Source of the DNA: Brugia malayi
Taxonomy: Eukaryota; Nematoda; Chromadorea; Rhabditida; Onchocercidae
Length of the DNA stretch: 64,000 bases
Assembly (NCBI RefSeq): GCF_000002995.4
Contig: NW_025062476.1
Coordinates: 11,654,501-11,718,500, forward strand
Direction: 5' to 3'
The position numbers and the translations under genes are program-made. Within the stretch, counting starts at the first letter, position 1. Every line of letters starts with the position of its first letter. Shown piece by piece: positions 52,025-64,000 of the stretch. A model generated the notes under the pieces. It searched no databases. It was not told where the DNA came from and saw only the letters and a list, made by a program, of their open reading frames with translations.

Positions 52025-54258
52025 CGTCATTACATACTATGTGCTCAATTTATTAAAACATAAAAAATGAAAAAAAAAAATAAGTTTTTTAAAAAATTTT
52101 TTACCACTTGATTAAATAACCTTCTAATATTTTACATTCTATCTTTCCTGACCTAAATTGTATTTGTGTTGGAATTAAGATCAAATGAAATGATCAATAT
52201 AAATGATATGATCAATCATCAAATCATCAAGGTCATCTGATCATTCATACATTTTAGTAAATGCTTCAAACAATCAAATAATTTTAATTAAATTAGTACT
52301 AATATTATTCATTTATCAAAATGTGTAATAAATTAGAAAAATAAATTTTTTTTTTATTAGTTATTTAGTTTTGAAATTATTTATTTCATCCATTTTTTCC
52401 ACAATGCATTTTAATTCATGCATTATTATTTTATTTTTGAAATTAATACTTAAAAAATATAAATAGCGAAAAGAAAATTTGAAAAAATTTCCCATCTTAT
52501 CTCTTTCCTCTCTTATTCGATTCGATTTTTCATTTCTCATAAAGAAAAGAAAAAGTAAAATTTTTGAATTAGAAAAAATAATTTAAAAAATTGCTCAAAA
52601 GTCAATCAATTTTTACAAAGTTTTTTTGCTCAAAATTTAGCACTGAGCATTTTTTTTTTTGAGTGGTATAAGTAAAGTTAAATTAATTTTTCTTCATAAT
52701 CATAAAATTGAGCAGTTAAAAACATTTAAATTTTCTTCGCCTATTTATTTAATAAAATTCACTAAACTCTTTATCTTATCAAACATTTATTATTAATCGT
52801 TTAGATTTAAATTAATCAATTTAATAATATCAAAAAAATTTAAAAAATTCATAAATAATGAGAAGTTAAAGAAAAAATCAAAAACTTATGCTTTTCTTAA
52901 GGAAAATTTCTTTTTCTTTGTTTTTTTATTTTTCATTTTCTGTTTCTTATTTTAATTTATTAATTAGATTTTAGGAAATTATCAAAGTTTAAACAATTAA
53001 TTGTGAATTTAATATAACATTAATTAACAATTTTCTTTTCTCTTTTTCATTTTGCTTTTTTATTCTGATTAATTAAATTTATAATGCAATAAAAAATTTC
53101 AAATACTGTAAAGACAATCAGATAAAATTTCATTTCAAATTTAAAAAGCTATTTTTTTTTTTCTTCAATTCAATTCATTATCATAAATCGAAATATTTGA
53201 CTATAGCATATGAATGACATTTTTCGGATTTGTGTAATCTTTCTTGCTAAATACGTCATTTACGCTTTATGCGCAAATGACGTCAATGTTTGATTGAATT
53301 ATGTGATAATAAATGATATTTGTAATTATAACAAGTATTTGTAAAAGATGAAAAATTAATTTTATACCACTTATATTAAATTAAAATTATAAATTTCGTT
53401 GTTCAATTCCAAAATTACTATAATTTGTAAAAGTAAGAAAGTGATACAAATATATTTTGATATGTGATAATAAAATGATATTTGATAATTATAACAAGTA
53501 TTTAGCAAAGTTAATATCACTCAAAGATTATACAAAATATTAAATCCTAAATATTTGAGTATAACTATGAAAAAAAAAAAATGAAAAAAAAAAGAATACA
53601 ATAAATAATTAAACTAAGAAAAAAATACATTTGAAAAAAAAAAAAATGGTGGAATTTTAGGAAAAGAATTAAATTATTGGATGTGAATTGCTGTAAAAAT
53701 GAAAAAAAATTTGCAAATAAAAATTTGAAGTAATAATTAATCAAAAAATACATTCAAATTAGGAACAATTAAATGTACAATGGAAAATGGATGATAACTT
53801 TTAATTCCTAACTAATTAATTGTTAATTAATCCATTTCAATCAAAAAAAAAAAAAAAAAAACAAGAGAAAAGAGAAAATAATGGTTATAAATTTAGATGG
53901 AATTAGGTGTAACTAAAGAAATGAAATAATTTAATAATTAAATGGAAACGAATTAAAACTTCAAAGGTTACAGTAAAATTTTGAAATAATAACAAAGTTA
54001 AAGAAATTATTTAAAATGAAATGAAAAAAATTAAAATTAAAAAAAGACGAAACAAAAATGCTATATAATATGACAAAATGATAAATTAAATAAGATTATA
54101 TCTTTCTTTTAAATATTATCACAAATTTAATTTAACTTTAGAAAAGGCAAAGTTCTTTTTCTGTTTTTTTTTGTCGAAAAAAAATTTCGTTGTTAAATAT
54201 ATAATTGCAAAGAAAAAAAGAAAAAATTAATTTTGAAATAATTTTAATTAAACAATTA
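52025..54258. other. Intergenic, 3' flank of the 607-aa secreted-protein gene
   Basis: AT-rich DNA with a diverged echo of the minisatellite words (ATCAAATGAAATGATCAATAT near 52170) just after the array. It should contain the 3' UTR of the minus-strand gene ending at 54259. Confidence 0.5.
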
Positions 54259-57200
54259 TCATCCATTACGATTATTAATATTACTAAAGAAATTGCCAAG
54301 ACCGGTAAGAATATTTGATCGGCCATTGTTACGTTTAAATTCGGCTGCTTCAGCTTGAAAACGGCTTTCCTGAAGCTTTTCAAATGCGCTACATCGTTTA
54401 TCCTTGAATATATTTGGTAACTGAAATGATTAAATTATTAAATTTCATAAAAAAATAATTTGTTTTTTTCATTTTCATTTTCATTTTTTTTTATAAATAA
54501 ATGTACTATAGCGAAGAAAAAAAAAAGAAATGAAAATTTAAAATAAATTAGAAATAAAGAAAAATTACCCATTTATTTTGAGAATTAAGTAATACTTCAT
54601 TTTATTTTATATATTTGTGAAATATTAGTTTTTTCATCCTTTTTTTTTTTATTAGCGTATTATCATTTTGTTTTTCTCTTTTTTTTCTCGACAAATTTTT
54701 TTTTTTTTACTTTTTTAAGAAAAAAACATGGAATAAATTTGAAGAACTAAATTAAAATATATGCTAAATCAATTTTAAAAATTTTCAATTTCAATAAATT
54801 CATTGGAATTTTTTATTAGAAATTTATAAGTTATTTGGGCTATGCGTTAAAATTTAAATTCGCCGAATAAAAATAATAAAAGAAAATTTTTGATTAGATT
54901 TTTTGTTCTTTTTTTTTTTTTTGCATTGATAAATCTGAGATAATTAGAATTATAGGAAAAAATAAAATAAACAATTGTTTATTTGTTTATTTACTTTTTT
55001 TTTGAAAAAAGAAAAAGCATACTGAATTAGCTGTAGTAGCAGCTTCAAATAATAAATTTGTTTTCACTTTAGCTCCTTCAATTTCATAATCAACAACAGA
55101 ATGTTGACAAGCAAGTAAACGATCTGGTACCCGTTTCGAAACCCAATATTCTAGTAATTCCGAATTAGTTGGAGTATATGATCCTTGCTTAAAAAAAAAA
55201 AGGAAGATGAATTAAATAATTAATTAATTAATTAATTAAATTGAAATATGCTGGTCATGCAAAATTTGAAATTAAACAATTCACTTTTTTAGTGCGATTT
55301 ATGATATTTAATCGATAATGTAATTTAATTTCAATTAAATCATTTAATAATTTATGATGCCACATCGATAATAAAAATTTAATTTTAATGAATTTATTGC
55401 AAAAATTTATGACGCTTTACCAATAATACAATTTAATTGCAATTAATTCATTTACAATGTCTTATCGATAATTAAACTTAATTCTCGTCAGTCTATTGAA
55501 ATAATATCTTATCAATAATACAACTTCATTTTAGCTACTCGATTTGATAATTAATTAAACCTTATCAGTAATGTAATTTAATTTAAGCTAATCTATTCCA
55601 CAATGAAATAATTAATTCTTGATACATATATTTTAAGTATAAATAATTATTACTACCATACAGATAATTATAACTGTTTATTTACAACGATTTACCTATG
55701 AATATTAATTATAAGTGATTTATGATATATAAATTGTTGATGATTACAAATTAAGCTAATTAGAATTAATATGAAAATCATAGATAAGTATGAAGTTTTT
55801 TAGTTTTTTGAATCAATTTTTATGTCAATTATGTCAGTATGTCATCTTATAATTATTATCAGTTCATTTCTAAAAATTCAATTGTTCATAAATTAAATTT
55901 CATTCTTTTCAATAAAACCATTATCGGTTAAAATTTCTTAACTATAACGAATAAATAATAATAACAATAATAATAATAGTGATAATAATGATAATAGTAA
56001 TAGTAGTAAGAATAATAGCAATGACTGATAAAAATGATATGATAATATAAAAATGTTACAAAACGTAAAATGAAAAATCATTCTTACGTCAATGCTATTA
56101 GCAGCAAGCCATTCAGCTATCATTGCTAATTTAAATGCTTTACCAAGCAATGGATTATCTAATTGAGCAAAGAATTCCTTTTCCATCTAAACATTATTAT
56201 TATTAATTCAAACTCATTCTCAATTTAAAATAATTCATTGAAATTATAAATTAGTTGAAATTTGCAAAATCAGAAAATATCGCTTATAATTATTTATTCA
56301 TTTTTCTTTTTGAAATTCAAATTTATTTATTATTTTTTAATTTGTTTATTATTTTTTTTATTTTTGAAATTCAATTACAAAACATTGATCTGTTTAAATA
56401 TGTTATTGCTGATAAATTAATTAGTATAAAACAAAACAAAAGTTAATTACTGTTAAAAGCACAGATTGTAGAGAAGTGATAAGAAACTGATAAATAACTT
56501 ATCTCAGCTCTTGTTTCGCCTCTTTCGTAAAATTTCATCCAAATATCAACAGCACCTTGCTTTTGCCAATAATCTTTTTGCCAGACTGATTTTGAAAATG
56601 CGGAACAAAGTGTAAATAAGGGATCTTCCGGTGGTGGACATAATTTAACAGTTAATCGATAGGTACGCTCTTCAGTTGAACGACATAAATTACCATCGGT
56701 ATTTTCTAGTAATTTTAATTTTCTAAAAATTAATTATTTGACTAATTAGAAAAAAAAAAGCGAGAAATTTTTTTTTTTTTTGTTGTTGCCGAAGAATTAA
56801 AAAATTGATGAAATAATTAAAATAACTAATTTTTTGATATATTTTATTACTTCTTAAAATTATCCTAGCAAATATTTTTCATTTATACTTTTAAAATGAT
56901 ATAATCTCATTTAATTTATCAAAAAATATTTCTTTATTTTTCATTTTTTCTTTTGAATTGATCAAAATAAAAAAAAAGTAAACAAATAACAAAATTTTAA
57001 TTAGCAAAAAAAAAAAAAAAAATTAAAAAATGAAAAAAAATGAATGTTTTTTTTTTGGTATGTTCTTTGCAAATAATTTTAAATTAAATTTGTTTTTAAG
57101 TAGAATAATGATATCACCTTGTATTTTTACACCAATCACAATAATAACATTCACGTCCACACGTTGCTACGTCCATGCAGCGTAACTTTCCAATTGGCTG

Positions 57201-60200
57201 TATCATCACGTCAAGTTTCATAGCAAGACGATTAATATGAACTTCTAAAAGTGAAATACGTGAAAATTATTACAAATTTGTTAAATTAAACTTCGGGCGG
57301 AAATTTTTTTTGTTTCATTTTCAACAATAACAGAAGAAAAATATATTTTACAAAAACTTTTGTATTAATAATAAATATTCGAAAAAAAAAACGAGAGAAA
57401 ATATATTATTTCAAATACAATTTCAAAATTTAATTTTTCATTTTTTAATTTTTGTTTTTAAATGAATGATAAAAAATCAGATAAAAAAGTGAATGCCAAT
57501 TTATAATATTATAAATATTTTATTCCTAAAAATTTTCATACATACTTGGTGGTAATGTCACATCAATTGACATATCAACGCAATCAGGCCACGTCAATTT
57601 TAACGTATCACCATCACGTTCCGATGGATGATTGAATGACGGATTTGCTAATTTGATCGGATCTGTACAATTTTTACCAGTAATTTCACGACAACATGAT
57701 GATGTCCGTGCATCTTTCAATTTTGCAATAAATAAATTCTTGCTAATTACTGCCTAAAATAATTTTATTTTATATATCACAAAGTTTTTTTTTCAATTTA
57801 ATAAAAATTCACAATTTAAAATCGTATTTTAATTTTTGTATATTAAATTGTTCATTGTCATCAATCTATTATATATATAAAATTATATTTTTATTCGTTT
57901 TTTCTTTGTCATTTATGACGCTCAAACAACCAATTAAAATTCTTTTAAATTTTTAGATTTATACAAGCAAAAAAACATTTTAAAAAAGTAGAAGAAAAAA
58001 ATGTTTTTTACAAAATTTGATTTATTATTTAATGGCTTTTATAGCAGAAAATAAACAAAGAAATGATTCAACACTGTGTAAATTATTACATTTAATTTCA
58101 TTTTAAATTCGTTGCAAAAAATCTTTTCTAAATTTGATTTCTTTTTTTGTTTCCACCTTTAAATTAATTTTTCTACCGTAAACAAACAAAAGAATGCTGC
58201 ATTTGATGAGCACATTTTTATGTCAATACCGGAAATTTTTTTAAAAGAAAAAATTAAAAATATAAACAATTGAATCAAAGAAAAAAAAAACAGAAGAAGA
58301 ATGATTGAAAAATATCTACCTGATAAGAATGATTGAAAAATATCTACCTGATAAGAATGATTGAAAAATATCTACCTGATAAGAATGATTGAAAAATATC
58401 TACCTGATAAGAATGATTGAAAAATATCTACCTGATAAGAATGATTGAAAAATGTCTACCTGATAAGAATGATTGAAAAATATCTACCTGATAAGAATGA
58501 TTGAAAAATATCTACCTGATAAGAATGATTGTTAATTTTTTGCACACTTCCAGTAGCAATAGGCACATCCTTATCATTGTAGATGATAGTATTACCTGAC
58601 TTATCAGCTACAACTTTACCCACACTACGGCCCTGTGCATCATAGCATTGTGAGATACCTGGCGTTTCAGCTACAAATAATCATTATTGATAAGTGATAA
58701 ACTGATTAAATTAAATAATTTTTTAAATTTTAACAAATTAAAATTTTTATTAATTATAAAATTATAACATCAATTAAGAATGCAAAGTATATTTTTTCAG
58801 TGAGAAATGTCCTCACTGTAACATAAGTATTTATCCTATTTTTAATAAAATTCAATCCAGTTTTTAATTTTGGGTTAAAACCGAGCTAAATTCTACTTTT
58901 AATAATATTTCCAATGTATACTGCAATAGAATAATAATAATAATAACAACAACAACAACAATAGCACAAAAAAATAACGATAAAACACAAAAACTATAGC
59001 ATCAGTAACTCAAAAACGTTGGCAACAAAGGATGAAAACAAAGTAGCGGCAACAACAAAAGCAACTGCAATAGTAAACAAAAACAACAGTAACATTAAAC
59101 GATAACAGCAGCGCAACAATAGCGATAGCGATAACAATAATGCAAAAGCAATAACAATAACAAGAACAGCAACAACAATAACCGTAACAATAACAACAAC
59201 GGCCACAAACCAGCAGCAACAAACAAAAACAAAGAATGACAAATTAAAGTAAGCAAATTGTTTTCTGAATAAATTCATAACAATGCAAACAATATGACAA
59301 TAAAATAAAGTAAACAAAGTTTATTATATAAACTTTTCAAGCTATGTGACATTTATTTCCAAAATATTGCATATATGAAATATTTAATTATTTGGACACT
59401 TTTTTAATTATTATTGAATTCTAACTTTATATTAACCATTTTATTATGACATATATACATTAAGAATGTTTATTTTTACTAATAACTAATAAATCATTAC
59501 GCATAAACATAAATATAAACAATGAATATTGATTGATGTAATATATTTTCATAAATATACGCATTTTAAATCGCATAAAATTTAATAATAAATTATTGTT
59601 GAACTGTAAACTTTGTTACTCAAAAATTTTTGCAAACAAAAAAATAATTGAAAATTAAATATTTCTAAATTATTGCACACGCATTAAATTCTCTGCTTAT
59701 AAACATTTTTGATTGTAAACAAACGAATGCTTATTCAAATAATTTTTAATAAATTAATAAACTTTAGCCAATTCCTAAAACTTTAACTCATCAATGTTAC
59801 CAATATAAAATGATTATATTTTATCACTCATTTTAAAACAAATAATTATATCATTCAAATGCATACATATCTCATTTAAAAAAAGAAATATTCCTACCAA
59901 TGTAATAATACAAAAATATTAAATTTTTAAAATTGAGAAAATCTTTATTTTGCAAAAACTAAAAATACTTTTTTTTTTTTTAATTAATGTTTTATCAATA
60001 TTACAAAATTATCAATGTGTTATCATCATATTTTATCACTTATATCAAATAAACATTGCATTTTCTAGATCTTTAGTTATTTTAGTAATAAAAATGCAAT
60101 ATTAAAAATTGGAATTATTTAAAAATCAAAATGTTCCTACCAGTGCAATGGTATTTCTCGGATCGTCTACCAAATAAAGACTGTGAAAATTCATCTTCAT

Positions 60201-62780
60201 TGTTAATATTATCAGCTGATAGATAAGCATCAACTTTACGATTATCCATTTTTATCGTATATGCGTATTTACCATTTTTTCGTTTTTCCTGTTAAAATTT
60301 AATTTTCGTAATATTACTAGTATTATTATCATTTATATTATATCGTTCAACGTGTAATCGTAATAATAATAATGATGATAATAATAATAATAATAGTTGC
60401 AGTAATAATAGTATAATAATAATGATAATAATAATAATAGCATAATGAAAATAATGATAATCAAAAAATTATAACTTATTTAAATAGCTAATAACCCGCA
60501 AAAAAAAAAAAAAATCGTTTTCATACTGCGTTTTGATATGATAAGTAAGATAACATTTCGATATTTTTTCCAAAAATGCATAATTAAATTGAAAATTTGA
60601 AATAATAAATGATAAAATAAAATTATATTTCAGAACAACAAATAATAAAGTTTGAAATTAAAAGGTATAGATTTTTCAAAAACAATAACAATCATCGAAA
60701 AATTTAAATAACCATTAAAATAAATGATAAATTTAAACATAAATAATCAAATAAATAACAAAAAAAAAAAAAAGAAAGAAGCTGAAAAAAAAATAGAAAC
60801 ATTGACCTGCAAAATTTTTTCAATTAGAAAAAATTTTTTTTTTTTTGGCTAAAACATAAAATTAAATTGAATAAATTTGAAAATAATTTAAATGAAAAAA
60901 AAAAAAACAAATACCTTATCTGTATATGAAAGTAGTCCAGTACCTTCGTGTTCATTTTGACTTTGTGGATTAAGTGCAAAATCAAATCGTTCATTGGTTG
61001 CTGCAAAATCGGTATCCTTTGGATCTTTTAAGGAACCTCGGGCAACCGTATCTAATGTATATTTGCCATCAGCTTTCAAAAATGCATGATGTCCTTCACT
61101 GTCTTCTTTTGTTTTTATTTGACCTCTAAAAAAAAAAAAATAAATCTTTGAAAAAGAATTTAAAAAAAAAAAAAAATTATTTCATTTTTTCCTCTTCATC
61201 GTAAAAAACGATTAAATTACATTCAAATTTCAATACTTTTGCCAGATGTCTGATATCTGTAGATCATTTAAGCCATTATGCTAATTCCTTTTTCCCACAC
61301 AATAAAGAAGCCTTTGTTAGCAATCTTTGTTTCATATCATTGAAATGCCCTCTACCGGAAATCCGGTTTGTCAATTCAGTTCTGTATATAAACTAACCAA
61401 CATCCTTCATTACGGTTATTCATTCTACATTTTGGGATGGTTTTTGATATTATTTTAGTGTTTTATAATTATATCTTTCGTTAGGCGTTGTTGTAATGTT
61501 GTATTGTCGGTTTAATTACCCAAATTTGAGGCAAAATAAAATATCTGGCAGTCAATACATTCCACGACACTCTTTATTTTTTTTTTATCAAATGCAAATT
61601 TAACTAATAAATACTCAGCTAAGTTAATGAATTTAGAAAAGGATAATTTAAAATTTTAATGTTTTAAATAAAAATTTTTGAAATTAATATTATATCACAT
61701 TTTTTATTAACTTCAATTATTTATTTTTCAATGTATGTGCATTTATTATTATTATTATTATCATTACAATAAAGTTATTTTTTAAAAAAAAAAATGAATT
61801 TCAAGTATTTTGAATTTTTAAAAAATATTCATTTAAATTTGAATTAATTTAAAACTGAATAGAATAAAAATATACTTATGTCCATCAATTTGTGCAATAC
61901 CACCTTTATCACCAAATCGTTGTACCTGTGCTCGTTGTCCGTCACTTTCTGCTACTGCCATATTACCTTGTGCTGATGCACTTAATTGTTTACCGGAATT
62001 AATCAAATCAACAATTACCTTTTCCGGATTATCTGCATCTAATGATACCTTAAAAAAAAAATATATTAAAAAAGATTGCGTTAAAATCCTTTTGAAGAAA
62101 ATTTGACAAATTTCGTTTTTAATACAGTAAATGCACTTAATTGTTTACCGAAAAATTTAAATTATTTTGAATTTTTTCGCAGAAAATTTGACAAATTTCA
62201 CTTTTGACGCACTTTTTTTTTTTTTTTTGCATTTTTCTAAAAATATACTTACACTTTTTATATACTTTACTTTTTTTAAAAAAAAAAAAAAACGAATTTA
62301 ATAATATTTTTAAGATGAATCAATGTTCATTTTTTTTTTTTTAAACAAATATTTTTCTTAAATAGTTAGTTATTATTTTTTTCTCATATATTATCTGGAA
62401 AAAATGATCAATTGTTATTTTTTATCAAATATTTTTCGAAAAAGAAACGATCAATTATTTCCGTAATCATATATATTTATCATATATTGCAATATTTCAA
62501 TTTTATTTTTAACAAAATTTTGTTTTTTTTTTTGAGAAAATATTAATTAATCAATTTTCCTATTCTTTTCATGTAAAATAAAAAAAAAAAAAATATACGA
62601 AATAAAGGATAAACATGAATTTACCTTTTGTATAGTTTTCTTTTCCGGTTCAAGCCATGATGTATCAACGTCAATATGTTTCCGTTTTGAATTAATAGCA
62701 ACATGATTTGGTGCTAAGGTTGTTACTTCTACTATTGGAATATGTGCAAGTAATAATGAAAAAATTTGTAAAAATAACAT
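54259..62780 (-). CDS. Secreted protein of unknown function, 607 aa
   Basis: Eleven exons: 62625-62780 (ATG), 61876-62048, 60915-61125, 60141-60288, 58516-58670, 57546-57753, 57118-57244, 56503-56722, 56088-56186, 55023-55187 and 54259-54420 (TGA). All joins keep phase. The protein starts with a hydrophobic signal peptide (MLFLQIFSLLLAH). Residues of about 60-270 are Gly/Asp/Lys-rich with short recurring beta-like units (GKYTLDT, GKYAYTI). The middle is Cys-rich (CCREITGKNC; CGRECYYCDWC; CRSTEERTY). The C-terminal part is helical with further Cys and Trp. No known domain is recognised; it looks like an extracellular protein held by disulfides. Oddities are a 28-bp tandem copy array at the exon 5 donor, and an exon 8 donor that reads GAG|ATAAGT rather than GTAAGT; the only in-phase GT alternative extends the exon to a weak site at TCA|GTTTCT. 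Confidence 0.83.
55955..56030. repeat. AAT/GAT triplet-rich stretch
   Basis: Imperfect AATAATAGTGATAATAATG repeats in an intron of the secreted-protein gene. Confidence 0.7.
58297..58531 (-). repeat. 28-bp tandem array that duplicates an exon-intron junction
   Basis: Eight full units of 28 bp (58297-58520) plus 11 bases. On the gene's strand each unit holds the last 16 bases of exon 5, CAATCATTCTTATCAG, followed by the donor and intron start GTAGATATTTTT. Potential exon ends thus lie at 58516 and every 28 bases down to 58320. One unit carries a single substitution (GTAGACAT). Confidence 0.95.
58929..59232. repeat. CAA/GCA-rich low-complexity stretch in an intron
   Basis: AAC, ACA and GCA triplets dominate the plus strand, so the transcript strand is TTG/TGC-rich. 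It lies in the 1.5-kb intron between exons 4 and 5 of the secreted-protein gene. The frames across it are low complexity and have no splice logic. Confidence 0.7.
60369..60451. repeat. AAT triplet repeat
   Basis: Imperfect (AAT)n with GAT interruptions inside an intron. Confidence 0.8.
61230..61558. mobile_element. Candidate MITE in intron 2 of the secreted-protein gene
   Basis: An island of normal-complexity sequence is bounded by TGCCAGAT (61240-61247) and its inverse ATCTGGCA (61543-61550), with weaker inverted similarity just inside. The 7-base direct repeats TCAATAC flank it at 61230-61236 and 61552-61558. It contains a perfect palindrome ACCGGAAATCCGGT at 61354-61367 and no coding frame. 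A non-autonomous DNA transposon is the simplest reading. Confidence 0.42.
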
Positions 62781-64000
62781 TTTATTTTTTTTTTTTTTTT
62801 TTTGTTCAGGAAAAATTTTTTGCAAATATTTTTTGTATAATTTCTTCTTTTAAAGGAAAAACAAATTTTTTTTTGATTTGTGCTTAATTTAACTTTATGT
62901 TAATATTTTGAATTATTGCATTGCATTGCATTGATAGGAAGGAAAGAATAAATTGATAAATAAACAAAAAAAAAAAAAAATCACTGAATAACAATAATTA
63001 TGTAATTTAGTGATAATTAATTAAAATAAAAAAAGGAGAAAAAGAAGAAAGAAATCAGATAATAATAATATAAGAAATTGTAATCTGCCGTATTTTTTTT
63101 TAGTGAAGTTATTATTATTACAAAACTGATAAGTAGACAGATTGGTAGACAGAGACTGATAAATACTGATAAAATTGATAGATAGATAGATGGATTAAAT
63201 TGGTCGTCGGTTTAATTAATGATATGGTTGGTTTAGTTGAATTTAGGTTGATTAGTTGTTTCGTAGAATGGTTGGTCGATATGGCTGGTTGAATGGTTGG
63301 TTGTTTGGTTATTTGGTTGATTGGTTGGTTGGTTGGTTGGTTGGTTGGTTGGTTGGTTCGTTGGTTGATCAGTTTGATTAAATGAATGGAATGAAATGAA
63401 TGAAAATCGATGGATGAAATGTTTGTAAATGATAAATTTGTAACGATTGTTGATTGGTTGATTGGTTAATTGTTAAAGTAATATTAGGAAAATCAATTTC
63501 CATTATAGAAAATCATGAATGATCATAAAATGTAACATGGATGAATCATTATCATTTAAACTAGTTTTTATTATTAAATTAATCTAACATAGCCCTACGG
63601 CAATTTTCTATTCTTAATCTTTCTTTTTCTAATTTCTTTCCATCTTTTATCAAAATTTACTTCCATTTTTCGTTCTCAATACAAAACTATTCATTGTTAT
63701 CAACTTGAAAATTAAAATTAATGCAATTATTTAATTAAATACATTTCAGTAACCGGTATATATGACGTTTCTCTCTCTCTTTCTCTCTCTCTTTCCCTCT
63801 CTCTGTTGCTCTTTTTTTCCAGTTTTTTTGCTGTAAATGAAATACTAATTTGTTTGTTTGTTTTTTTTTTTTTTTTTGAAAGATATTTTAAATATCAGTG
63901 AAATGATTACATATTATATGTACGATTAATCAGCAATATAATAAAATATAAATTTGTTGTTAATAAAAATTGTTAAAATGATAAAATGATTTTGTTGTGA
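62781..64000. other. 5' flank of the secreted-protein gene
   Basis: Upstream DNA with a poly-T tract next to the start, GATA-like tetranucleotides near 63180, a G/T-rich stretch at about 63205-63480 and a CT-rich run at 63767-63812. No coding exon was found. Confidence 0.5.
63321..63358 (+). repeat. (TTGG)n microsatellite
   Basis: Nine to ten TTGG units in a longer, imperfect GGTTG-rich segment about 540 bases upstream of the secreted-protein start codon. Confidence 0.9.

Noticed and set aside
58297..58531. CRISPR-like array (28-bp repeat)
   Set aside because: The units are directly abutting with no unique spacers, and the sequence is explained by duplication of an exon-intron junction in a eukaryotic gene.

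Overview
The window reads as AT-rich nuclear DNA of a parasitic-type nematode, most likely a clade III/spirurid (filaria-like) worm. The reasons are many short phased exons with TTTCAG-type acceptors, a yolk-receptor-type LDL receptor, small nematode-looking secreted proteins, and no bacterial or viral gene layout. I can spell out seven protein genes by joining exons whose splice phases agree. I see no rRNA, tRNA, CRISPR array or intact transposon. The species call is inference.

Layout. (1) 184-6739 (+): 3' part of a Cys-rich secreted protein with repeats like the MIG-18-type fibronectin-I domain; one intron is 4.9 kb. (2) 8832-11950 (-): complete 9-exon gene for a 401-residue protein with a RING-like Cys/His cluster. 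(3) 11951-18190: gene-poor 6 kb with 2.4 kb of almost pure A+T, a degenerate GCATGC satellite with a period near 476 bp, an inverted-repeat element and a long T tract. (4) 18281-19687 (-): six-exon C2H2 zinc-finger gene whose exons are strikingly GC-rich. (5) 22353-27533 (+): 16-exon ATP-dependent DNA ligase I, nearly all catalytic core. (6) 30273-33659 (+): Lys/Ser/Thr-rich hypothetical gene, incompletely resolved. (7) 35421-44198 (-): 21-exon LDL-receptor-family gene, 942 residues, RME-2/VLDLR-like. (8) 44199-54258: 10 kb of microsatellites and AT-rich DNA with a homogeneous 46-bp minisatellite. (9) 54259-62780 (-): 11-exon secreted protein of unknown function, 607 residues.

The genes do not form an operon or a pathway; they are ordinary neighbours on both strands. 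The most unusual structures are inside the last gene. A 28-bp tandem array repeats the intact 5' splice junction of exon 5 eight more times into the intron. The exon 8 donor appears to be AT instead of GT. A 311-bp element in intron 2 has short terminal inverted repeats and flanking direct repeats. The GC-rich zinc-finger gene, followed by an A-rich tail on its sense strand, is the best candidate for a sequence of foreign or mobile-element origin.
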